Assembly: GCA_021156225.1 (NCBI GenBank)
Contig: JAJNBN010000274.1
Span: forward strand, 1-5,570
Origin: Verrucomicrobiota bacterium
GTDB taxonomy: Bacteria; Verrucomicrobiota; Verrucomicrobiia; Limisphaerales; JAEYXS01
Reading direction: 5' to 3'
Length of the DNA: 5,570 nt
Shown here: piece by piece, positions 1 to 4,946 of the stretch
How the letters are laid out: each line of letters begins with the position of its first letter
Numbering within the stretch: the stretch's first letter is position 1
Translations under genes and position numbers: made by a program
Notes under the pieces: model-generated
Database searches by the model: none
What the model was told of the DNA's origin: nothing
Seen by the model: only the letters and a program-made list of their open reading frames with translations

Positions 1-8
1 GGTAGGAA

Positions 9-38
9 ACCTCGGCACTTATGTACAAGTGCCGAGGT
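9..38. repeat. 12-bp perfect inverted repeat with 6-nt loop (REP-like)
   Basis: Positions 9-20 (ACCTCGGCACTT) are the exact reverse complement of 27-38 (AAGTGCCGAGGT), with the loop ATGTAC between them. No T-tract follows on either strand, so it does not look like an intrinsic terminator. A palindrome this tight in an intergenic region may be a REP-type interspersed element or the 3' end of a larger structure cut by the window edge. The structure is seen directly; the REP interpretation is inference. Confidence 0.6.
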
Positions 39-173
39 GGCGGCCGTCGGCGGGAAACCGGTGGCACGGGTCGGGTGGGGCGTCGTTCTGCCGAGAGGCG
101 CACCCGTGAAATCAGATCCAATCCGGAAGGCGTAACGGGTGAGGGGTTTTGTGACCCGCTAAAGGCGCGAGAC

Positions 174-200
174 GGGGAGGGAAAAAGGGGCGGGGGAGGG
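174..200 (+). other. Candidate G-quadruplex motif
   Basis: Five runs of three or more G lie on the + strand at 174-177, 179-181, 187-190, 192-196 and 198-200, separated by loops of 1, 5, 1 and 1 nt. This meets the usual G3+N1-7 rule with one spare tract. It sits in the GC-rich block upstream of the AT-rich promoter-like stretch. Folding in DNA or RNA, and any role, are inference. Confidence 0.5.
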
Positions 201-308
201 TGGACGCGCCCCGACTCCCAGCCGGGGTGAAAATTTCGCGAACGGGCGTGAATTATTTTTGATGGGAAATCGGGTTTTGAGGGTGTTTTTTAACGTAACA
301 CAGGTGTT

Positions 309-314
309 TATAAG
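309..314 (+). promoter_or_regulatory. Weak candidate -10 element
   Basis: TATAAG matches the sigma-70 -10 consensus at five of six positions and lies in the AT-rich block at 241-345. The -35 region is poor: only a T-run with TTTTTA at about 287-292, at 16 bp spacing. A transcript starting near 321 would carry a leader of about 98 nt, with the palindrome at 327-342 and the hairpin at 343-383, before the small gene at 419. Confidence 0.25.
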
Positions 315-342
315 CAGTTAGGAGGATTAAAAATATTTTTAA

Positions 343-383
343 GAAGGGGGACCTAGGACAGCGGATGTCCTCCACCCCCCTTC
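343..383 (+). promoter_or_regulatory. Leader hairpin upstream of the small ORF
   Basis: GAAGGGGG (343-350) pairs with CCCCCTTC (376-383). Inside it, AGGACA (355-360) pairs with TGTCCT (366-371), leaving a 5-nt loop and a 4x4 internal loop. The AT palindrome TTAAAAATATTTTTAA (327-342) abuts it upstream. No U-tract follows, so it is not a standard terminator. It ends 36 nt before the ATG at 419 and could act in the leader of that gene, which is inference. Confidence 0.4.
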
Positions 384-418
384 ATAGTGGACGCACAACG
401 ATAACAAAAAGGTTCATT

Positions 419-610
419 ATGAAACTGACAGAACAAAGCGAATTGAAAATGGAAACGGGTTGCCGGCCGGTGAGTCGGCGGTATCGGCGGATCTCCCAGG
501 CGAACTGGTGGTTCGGACAGATGCGTCGCGCGGTGGAGCACGCGGCTCCGAGTGACGCGACGCGGACTCGGGTGGAGCAGCGGACGTTGCCGCTGGAGAC
601 GGGGAATTGA
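419..610 (+). CDS. Small protein with ANWWF motif, 63 aa
   Basis: This short ORF encodes 63 residues of unknown function. The middle is basic, and a tryptophan/aromatic core reading QANWWFGQMRRAVEHA spans residues about 28-43; the tail is polar. I recall similar short proteins with an ANWWF-x-x-MR core and a flanking basic stretch as hypothetical proteins in Verrucomicrobia, but I cannot verify this here. Codon use supports coding: third positions are GC-rich and arginines are CGG/CGC/CGT, as in the large genes downstream, unlike the two short ORFs that follow. The start at 419 has AAGG six nt upstream. An alternative ATG at 365 would add 18 residues but lies inside the leader hairpin and lacks a good ribosome binding site. 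There is no signal peptide or membrane segment. The short predicted helix with paired Trp suggests a binding or scaffolding peptide, but nothing more can be supported. Confidence 0.6.
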   Translation: MKLTEQSELKMETGCRPVSRRYRRISQANWWFGQMRRAVEHAAPSDATRTRVEQRTLPLETGN

Positions 611-637
611 GGAAGCATCGGACTTGGAGAGCGGGGG

Positions 638-796
638 ATGGAGAGTTCGAGGACGACAACGAGAACGAGGACGATTACAAAGGGGAACATTTTTGCGGAT
701 GCCGAGGAGGATGAGGCCCGCCCTCCGGCCAGTCGAATCACCCCTAAACAAGGTGAGGGCACTGGCCGGAGACCGGTTGCACCGCGGGCCAATTGA
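638..796 (+). CDS. Possible short ORF of 52 aa, low complexity
   Basis: An ATG at 638 follows GGAGA (626-630) with a 7-nt spacer, which is a good ribosome binding site. It opens a 52-codon frame starting 28 nt after the preceding small gene. The N-terminus is an arginine/threonine low-complexity stretch (residues 5-14) produced by a GANNAC hexamer array, followed by an acidic patch (DAEEDE) and a proline/arginine tail. Against it, several arginines use AGG or AGA, unlike the rest of the window, and the second half is occupied by nested inverted repeats at 715-790. It may be a real short peptide, or a repeat or structured element that happens to stay open. I recognise no family. Confidence 0.3.
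   Translation: MESSRTTTRTRTITKGNIFADAEEDEARPPASRITPKQGEGTGRRPVAPRAN
649..678. repeat. Five tandem GANNAC hexamers
   Basis: The units are GAGGAC, GACAAC, GAGAAC, GAGGAC and GATTAC, directly adjacent. On the + strand they encode R/T dipeptides in the frame of the ORF at 638 and an acidic D/E/N run in another frame. On the - strand they give a spurious hydrophobic V/L/I run. I recall similar low-complexity GAxxAC tracts in Verrucomicrobia intergenic DNA, which is unverified here. Confidence 0.55.
715..790. repeat. Nested inverted repeats forming a three-tier hairpin
   Basis: The outer stem is GGCCCGC (715-721) with GCGGGCC (784-790). The middle stem is CTCCGGCCAGT (723-733) with ACTGGCCGGAG (761-771), a perfect 11 bp. 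The inner stem is TCACC (738-742) with GGTGA (752-756), closing a 9-nt loop. All three are co-linear and compatible, so about 76 nt could fold as one irregular stem. No T-tract follows. It could be a structured RNA segment, a REP-like palindrome or a protein-binding site. Confidence 0.5.
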
Positions 797-807
797 GGAG
801 AGACCAA

Positions 808-948
808 ATGAGGAATGTTAAGATCAGGGGAATAAAACGCGATGAACCACTCGCACAGGGACGAGCGGAGGGCAAGAAAAGTGGGTTAATGGAGGGTCTG
901 AATATCACAAGATTCGGCTTTGCTTATGCGGTGGAAAGTGTTGAATAA
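808..948 (+). CDS. Possible short ORF of 46 aa
   Basis: An ATG at 808 follows GAGGAG (795-800) with a 7-nt spacer, the best ribosome binding site in the window. The frame is open for 46 codons and starts 11 nt after the stop of the ORF at 638. The translation is basic in its first half (MRNVKIRGIKRDE) and mixed afterwards (about residues 31-46: LNITRFGFAYAVESVE), with no motif I recognise. Codon choice is unlike the large genes (AGG, AGA, CGA, GGA, ATA present), which lowers confidence. Its stop lies 28 nt before the preferred start of the cytochrome gene, so it could act as an upstream ORF coupled to that gene. It may also be a chance frame. Confidence 0.28.
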   Translation: MRNVKIRGIKRDEPLAQGRAEGKKSGLMEGLNITRFGFAYAVESVE

Positions 949-976
949 GTATCTCTATACCCAGTCTGATAACGTG

Positions 977-3367
977 ATGTCGTATTTGATCAAAAATTTG
1001 GCGCTGATGAGCGGTGTGGCGGGGCTTTTGCTGGCGGTGACGCCGGTGCAGGGCGCTGCCTCGCTGGACTTCAAGAAGGCGGCGGTGCCGTTCATGGAGA
1101 AGTATTGCTACGATTGCCACGGGGGCAAGAGTACGAAAGCTGATCTGGACCTGAAGGCGATCAAGGACGACAAGGCCATCCTCGAGAACCACAAGCTCTG
1201 GCGCGGGGTGCTGCAGCAGGTGAATTCCGGCGAGATGCCGCCGAAGAAGGCCGCGCACAAGCCCACCCCGGAAGAGATCGAGAAGTTCAACAATTCACTA
1301 ACGGAATCTTTCACCAAGGCCGAGTCCAAGCTGAAGCCGGACCCCGGTCATGTGACGATGCGCCGCCTGAACCGGGTGGAGTATAACAACACGGTGCGTG
1401 ACCTGACGGCGGTGGATTATTTCCCGGCGGAGAATTTCCCGGCGGACGATATCGGCCACGGCTTCGATAACATCGGCGATGTGTTGAGCATCTCGCCGGT
1501 GCATCTGGAGCGGTATCTGGATGCGGCGGAAGGTATTGCCCAACGTTCCGTGTATCTGACGCTGCCCAAGCCGAATAACCGCGATCGTTCCTCCAATTTC
1601 CTTAGCCCAAGATACGGTTCTGAAGATTCTAACCGTCCGGTCACCAATGCGGAGCCGGAGCTTTTCTACGTGGAGCGTTTTGAGAAGCCGGGCGATTACG
1701 TTTTCAAGGTGCGTGTGCGGGGAACGAACGCGCCCGATGTCGAGCCGCCGCAATTTGCCTTGCTGGTGAATGACAAGGAGATCGGCAAATTCACCTGGTC
1801 GGTGGAGACTAATAACAATGAAGGCCAGCGGCGGGGACGTAGTTCACGGACTTTTGAAGTGCCGGTGCCGGGATTAACTGCGGGTGAGCACAAGTTCACT
1901 TTGCGTTATCTGAACCAGCAGCGCGGTGAGGTGACGAACCGCATGCTCTACGTGAATAATTTCTTTATCGTGGGGCCTGAAGATACGCGGTCGGAATTCA
2001 TGAAGCGGATGGACACGGTGGCTGCGGGCAAGCCGCCGCAAGAACGCATCCAGCCGGTGACCGAGTGGTTCGTGACCCGCGCCTTCCGTCGTCCGGCAAC
2101 GAAGGAGGAGATCGCCCGTTATGTGCGCGTGTTCCAAGCGGGGCAGGCGGCGAACACCAATAGTTTCGAGGCTGGTCTGCAACAGATGGTGAAGACGGTG
2201 CTGTGCTCGCCCAAATTCCTCTTCCGCACGGAACTGGACGACCGGCCGAAGACGAAGGATGCACATCCGCTGGATGAGTATCAGCTCGCCTCGCGCCTGA
2301 GCTACTTCCTGTGGTGCACGATGCCGGATGAGGAATTGTTCGCCCTCGCGGCGAAGAACCAGCTCACGGCGAATCTCGAAACGCAAGTGAAGCGCATGTT
2401 GAAAGATCCGCGCGGCGAAACGCTGGTGAAGAACTTCGGCCTGCAATGGCTGCAACTCCAGCGCCTGACTTCCTTCACTCCGGATACCACGCTGTTCCCG
2501 GGAGTTGATGACCGCCTGAAGAAGGCCATGATTCGGGAGACCGAACTGTTCCTGGCCGAGATCGTGCGTGAGGACCGGAGCGTGTTGGATCTGGTGGATG
2601 CGGATTTCACTTACCTGAACCGCACGTTGGCGCGCCATTACGGCATCGAGGACAAGGTGTTCACCAACAGCAATAATGGTGGTGAAGGGTTCGGACGCCG
2701 TTTTGGTGGTCGTCGAGGCGGCGGCAGTGATGAATTTGTCCGCGTGACCTTGCCGGACAAGAGCCGGGGCGGTCTTTTGACCCAGGCGAGCATTTTGACG
2801 GCGACGTCCAATCCCAACCGCACCTCGCCTGTGAAACGGGGCAAATGGGTGCTGGAACAGATCCTCGGCACACCACCTCCGCCTCCTCCGCCGGGAGTGA
2901 GTGAACTGGACGAGCAACATGACCTGAAAGGCACGCTCCGCCAGCGCATGGAACAGCACCGGGCGAACCCGGCCTGCGCGAATTGCCATCAGCAGATGGA
3001 TGCGATGGGTTTCGCCTTCGAGAACTTTGACGCCGTTGGCCGTTTCCGCGCGAAAGATGGTAACGATGTCATCGACCCCTCCGGCACCTTGCCGGATGGC
3101 CAGAGCTTCCAGGGGGCTGGGGAGTTGAAGGCTATCCTCAAGGGCAAGAAGGACTTGCTGGCGCGGAACCTGACGGAAAAGCTCATGATTTATGGGCTGG
3201 GCCGGGGTTTGGAGTATTACGACGAGCGGACAATCAAACAGGTCGTCGCGCAAATGGCGCAAAATGAGTATAAGTTCTCCACGATGGTGACGGCCATCGT
3301 GAAGAGCGATCCTTTCCGGCTAAGGCGCGGGAAAGAGTTGAAAGAGAAACACGAATTAGGTGAATAA
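977..3367 (+). CDS. Exported di-haem PSCyt1/DUF1592 multidomain protein
   Basis: This encodes a secreted protein of about 796 residues with the domain order typical of Planctomycetes and Verrucomicrobia. A Sec signal peptide spans residues 1 to about 26-28 (hydrophobic core LALMSGVAGLLLAV). A PSCyt1-type cytochrome c segment has haem motif CYDCH (C44, C47, H48) and downstream GEMPP. DUF1587 is at about 126-190, a beta-rich, possibly carbohydrate-binding-like region at about 227-335, DUF1595 at about 358-422, DUF1592 at about 430-558, DUF1588 at about 587-695 and DUF1585 at about 700-785. DUF1588 holds the run of seven prolines (633-639) and a second motif CANCH (C667, C670, H671). Covalent haem at both sites is expected for the family. 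Function is unproven; envelope electron transfer linked to polymer degradation is a common inference. A Gly/Arg/Asn-rich loop (about 563-586) separates DUF1592 from DUF1588. ATG 977 is chosen because it gives a clean signal peptide; in-frame ATG 926 or TTG 920 would put a polar 17-19 residue extension before it. No Shine-Dalgarno is visible. The DUF1552 gene follows in the same operon. Confidence 0.93.
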   Translation: MSYLIKNLALMSGVAGLLLAVTPVQGAASLDFKKAAVPFMEKYCYDCHGGKSTKADLDLKAIKDDKAILENHKLWRGVLQQVNSGEMPPKKAAHKPTPEEIEKFNNSLTESFTKAESKLKPDPGHVTMRRLNRVEYNNTVRDLTAVDYFPAENFPADDIGHGFDNIGDVLSISPVHLERYLDAAEGIAQRSVYLTLPKPNNRDRSSNFLSPRYGSEDSNRPVTNAEPELFYVERFEKPGDYVFKVRVRGTNAPDVEPPQFALLVNDKEIGKFTWSVETNNNEGQRRGRSSRTFEVPVPGLTAGEHKFTLRYLNQQRGEVTNRMLYVNNFFIVGPEDTRSEFMKRMDTVAAGKPPQERIQPVTEWFVTRAFRRPATKEEIARYVRVFQAGQAANTNSFEAGLQQMVKTVLCSPKFLFRTELDDRPKTKDAHPLDEYQLASRLSYFLWCTMPDEELFALAAKNQLTANLETQVKRMLKDPRGETLVKNFGLQWLQLQRLTSFTPDTTLFPGVDDRLKKAMIRETELFLAEIVREDRSVLDLVDADFTYLNRTLARHYGIEDKVFTNSNNGGEGFGRRFGGRRGGGSDEFVRVTLPDKSRGGLLTQASILTATSNPNRTSPVKRGKWVLEQILGTPPPPPPPGVSELDEQHDLKGTLRQRMEQHRANPACANCHQQMDAMGFAFENFDAVGRFRAKDGNDVIDPSGTLPDGQSFQGAGELKAILKGKKDLLARNLTEKLMIYGLGRGLEYYDERTIKQVVAQMAQNEYKFSTMVTAIVKSDPFRLRRGKELKEKHELGE

Positions 3368-3398
3368 TAGGGCCAGTCAGCCATCTAACATAAAGCAT

Positions 3399-4748
3399 AT
3401 GAGTAACCGCCTGCTTATTTCCCGACGCACACTGTTGCGCGGTCTGGGTGCCTCCCTCGCACTGCCGTGGCTCGAAGCCATGGGGCCGATGACGAGCTGG
3501 GCCGCTGACACGAAGGCCGGGAGCGCTGCCCCGAACCGTATGGCGTTCCTGTACGTGCCGAATGGCGTGAACATGAAGCAGTGGAAGCCGCAGAAGGACG
3601 GCACGTTGGGCGAACTGCCGCCGACGCTGGCCCTGCTGAATGATCACAAGAGAGATTTCTCGGTGCTGACCGGCCTCACCGCCGACAAAGCGCGCGCGAA
3701 TGGCGATGGCGGTGGCGATCATGCCCGCGCATTATCCGCTTATCTGACCGGTTGCCAGCCGCGCAAAACGGATGGCACGGACATCCGCGCCGGTGTCTCC
3801 GTAGATCAAGTGGCTGCTGGCCGGCTCGCCGCGAAGACGCGTTTTGGTTCTCTGGAGATCGGCACGGAAGCCGGTTCCATGGCGGGCAATTGCGATTCCG
3901 GTTATAGCTGCGTTTACTCCTCCACGATGTCCTGGCGTTCGGCCACGCAGCCGTTGCCGAAGGAAGTGAATCCGAAGCTGGTGTTCGAGCGCATGTTCGG
4001 TACCGGCAGCAAGGCGGAACGTGAGAAGCGCGATGCCCAGCGCAAGAGCGTGCTGGACTTGGTGAAGGAAGATTTCAGCGAATTGAACGGCAAGCTCGGC
4101 AAGTCCGACCAGCGCAAGCTGGACGAGTATTTCTCCGCCGTGCGCGATCTGGAACTGCGCATCGAGCGCGCCGCCCACATGCCGGAGGCGAAGGCCCCGG
4201 AGAACTTCGGTATGCCCGCCGGCATCCCTGCGAGTTACGAGGAACACATCAAGATCATGGCGGACCTGATGATCGCGGCGTTCCAGACGGATTCCACGCG
4301 CGTCTGCACGTTCGTGCTGGCGAACGAAGGCAGCAACAAGAATTACCCGTTCATCGGCATAAACGACGGGCATCACAATCTCTCGCATCATCAGAACCGG
4401 GAAGACAACTTGTCGAAGCTCGCGCAGATCAACCAGTTCCACATCCGGCAGTTCGCCTATATCTTGGATCGGATGAAGTCCATCAAGGAAGGCGATGGCA
4501 CGTTGCTGGATCACACGATGCTCTGCTACGGCTCCGGCAACTCGGATGGTGACCGTCACAATCACGATGACCTGCCGCTGCTGCTGGCCGGCCGTGGTTG
4601 CGGGACGATCACCCCGGGCCGTCACATCATCTATCCGAACGAGACCCCGCTGAACAACCTCTGGCTCTCGCTGCTCAACCGCATGGAGATTCAGACGCAT
4701 CAACTCGGTGACAGCACGGGTGAGTTGAAGGGCCTGGTAACAACGTAA
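3399..4748 (+). CDS. DUF1552 family Tat-exported protein
   Basis: This 449-residue protein belongs to the DUF1552 family, commonly encoded next to DUF1592 cytochromes in PVC bacteria. The N-terminus has a twin-arginine signal (SRRTLLRGLG, R9-R10) followed by ASLALPWLEAM, the usual family opening, so export of a folded protein is expected. Family hallmarks include MAFLYVPNGVN near residue 50, a Gly/Asp/His segment GDGGGDHARALSAYLTG (about 102-118), FGSLEIGTE and a CDSGYSCVYSSTMSW region in the first half. Later come histidine-rich NDGHHNLSHHQ (322-332) and GSGNSDGDRHNHDD (378-391). The clustered His/Asp residues suggest metal binding, and a distant relation to DUF1501 and alkaline-phosphatase-like folds is often suggested; no activity is established. 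ATG 3399 is preferred because it places the twin arginines at a normal distance. A GTG at 3360 would add 13 residues and overlap the upstream gene by 8 nt. Neither start has a good Shine-Dalgarno, and coupling to the upstream gene is likely. A strong terminator follows 15 nt after the stop. Confidence 0.93.
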   Translation: MSNRLLISRRTLLRGLGASLALPWLEAMGPMTSWAADTKAGSAAPNRMAFLYVPNGVNMKQWKPQKDGTLGELPPTLALLNDHKRDFSVLTGLTADKARANGDGGGDHARALSAYLTGCQPRKTDGTDIRAGVSVDQVAAGRLAAKTRFGSLEIGTEAGSMAGNCDSGYSCVYSSTMSWRSATQPLPKEVNPKLVFERMFGTGSKAEREKRDAQRKSVLDLVKEDFSELNGKLGKSDQRKLDEYFSAVRDLELRIERAAHMPEAKAPENFGMPAGIPASYEEHIKIMADLMIAAFQTDSTRVCTFVLANEGSNKNYPFIGINDGHHNLSHHQNREDNLSKLAQINQFHIRQFAYILDRMKSIKEGDGTLLDHTMLCYGSGNSDGDRHNHDDLPLLLAGRGCGTITPGRHIIYPNETPLNNLWLSLLNRMEIQTHQLGDSTGELKGLVTT

Positions 4749-4763
4749 ACAGACATTTTCATG

Positions 4764-4803
4764 AATCCCCGGTGAATCACTTCACCGGGGATTTTTTGTT
4801 TTT
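4764..4803 (+). terminator. Intrinsic terminator of the cytochrome/DUF1552 operon
   Basis: AATCCCCGGTGAA (4764-4776) and TTCACCGGGGATT (4781-4793) form a perfect 13-bp stem with the loop TCAC. TTTTGTTTTT (4794-4803) follows directly. It lies 15 nt after the DUF1552 stop and separates the operon from the helicase gene. Confidence 0.93.
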
Positions 4804-4805
4804 AG

Positions 4806-4842
4806 GAGCGCGGCTTTTAAGCCGCTTAAATATCCGTCGCTC
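4806..4842. repeat. Short REP-like palindrome after the terminator
   Basis: GCGGCTT (4810-4816) and AAGCCGC (4819-4825) form a 7-bp stem around TT. Flanking GAGCG (4806-4810) and CGCTC (4838-4842) are also reverse complements, though they compete for one base with the inner stem. The form GGAGCGCGGCTT..AAGCCGC resembles short palindromes I recall from Verrucomicrobia intergenic DNA. A repeat-family assignment needs a genome-wide copy search. Confidence 0.4.
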
Positions 4843-4884
4843 GATGGGCATTACAAAATTTCAGCACCGACACACCACATTTCC

Positions 4885-4916
4885 TTTTTTGCACCTTCTG
4901 CGCTTCTTTGTGGCCA
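4885..4916. repeat. Degenerate CACAAAG-type intergenic repeat
   Basis: Read on the - strand this stretch is GGCCACAAAGAAGCGCAGAA followed by GGTGCAAAAAAGG, that is, three degenerate units of the pattern (C/G)(C/G)CAAAG about 8-10 nt apart. Tracts of this kind (CCACAAAG/GCGCAAAG runs) are, to my knowledge, scattered in intergenic regions of many environmental bacteria, including PVC members. It lies directly upstream of the helicase gene. Confidence 0.4.
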
Positions 4917-4938
4917 TACCCCTTTTCCTCCCTAGAAT
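4908..4938 (+). promoter_or_regulatory. Candidate hrpB promoter, possibly leaderless
   Basis: TAGAAT (4933-4938) matches the -10 consensus at five of six positions. TTGTGG (4908-4913) is a weak -35 with a 19-bp spacer. The GTG start at 4947 is only 8 nt beyond the -10 box, so transcription would begin at or next to the start codon. This fits the absence of any Shine-Dalgarno before the GTG. Confidence 0.4.
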
Positions 4939-4946
4939 ACGCCCCC

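Larger units (their letters stand above)
1..418. other. Non-coding upstream region, GC-rich then AT-rich
   Basis: No convincing gene lies here. Positions 1-240 are GC-rich and purine-rich on the + strand, and the frames that stay open there give arginine- and glycine-rich translations with no family resemblance. Visible structures are a 12-bp hairpin (9-38), a 7-bp inverted repeat CACGGGT/ACCCGTG (65-71 and 102-108), a G-tract cluster (174-200) and a weak CCCCG/CGGGG hairpin (209-227). Composition switches to AT-rich at about 241-345, as expected around a promoter, followed by a hairpin (343-383) and the ribosome binding site of the small gene at 419. I compared it by eye with RNase P RNA, tmRNA and the cobalamin riboswitch consensus and recognised none of them. 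It could be an intergenic region, a long leader or an unknown structured RNA. Confidence 0.6.

Noticed and set aside
21..230. Plus-strand ORF of 69 aa at the left edge
   Set aside because: Its start lies in the loop of the 9-38 hairpin, it has no ribosome binding site, and its Arg/Gly-rich composition reflects G-rich DNA.
1..240. Possible known structured RNA (RNase P RNA, tmRNA, cobalamin riboswitch)
   Set aside because: No signature core sequences of these families could be found by reading. Only unspecific hairpins and G-tracts are visible, so no RNA gene is claimed.
382..807. Minus-strand ORF of 141 aa with a hydrophobic V/L/I stretch resembling a membrane segment
   Set aside because: The hydrophobic run is the complement of the GANNAC hexamer array, and the frame overlaps the better-supported + strand ORF at 419. 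A second minus-strand frame at 353-751 overlaps the same DNA, so both look like shadows.
552..821. Plus-strand ORF of 89 aa overlapping the end of the small gene
   Set aside because: The translation is very Arg/Gly-rich with no motif or credible ribosome binding site, and it is out of frame with the SD-preceded ORFs at 638 and 808.
941..976. Promoter directly upstream of the cytochrome gene (TTGAAT at 941-946)
   Set aside because: No acceptable -10 box lies at 15-19 bp spacing. TATACC at 956-961 is only 9 bp downstream, and TGATAA at 967-972 is too far and a weak match.
1874..3262. Long minus-strand ORF of 462 aa opposite the cytochrome gene
   Set aside because: It mirrors a GC-rich coding region whose + strand product has clear family domains and two haem motifs. 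The antisense product is His/Arg/Gln-rich with no family resemblance. The same applies to 3732-4703 and 4983-5513.
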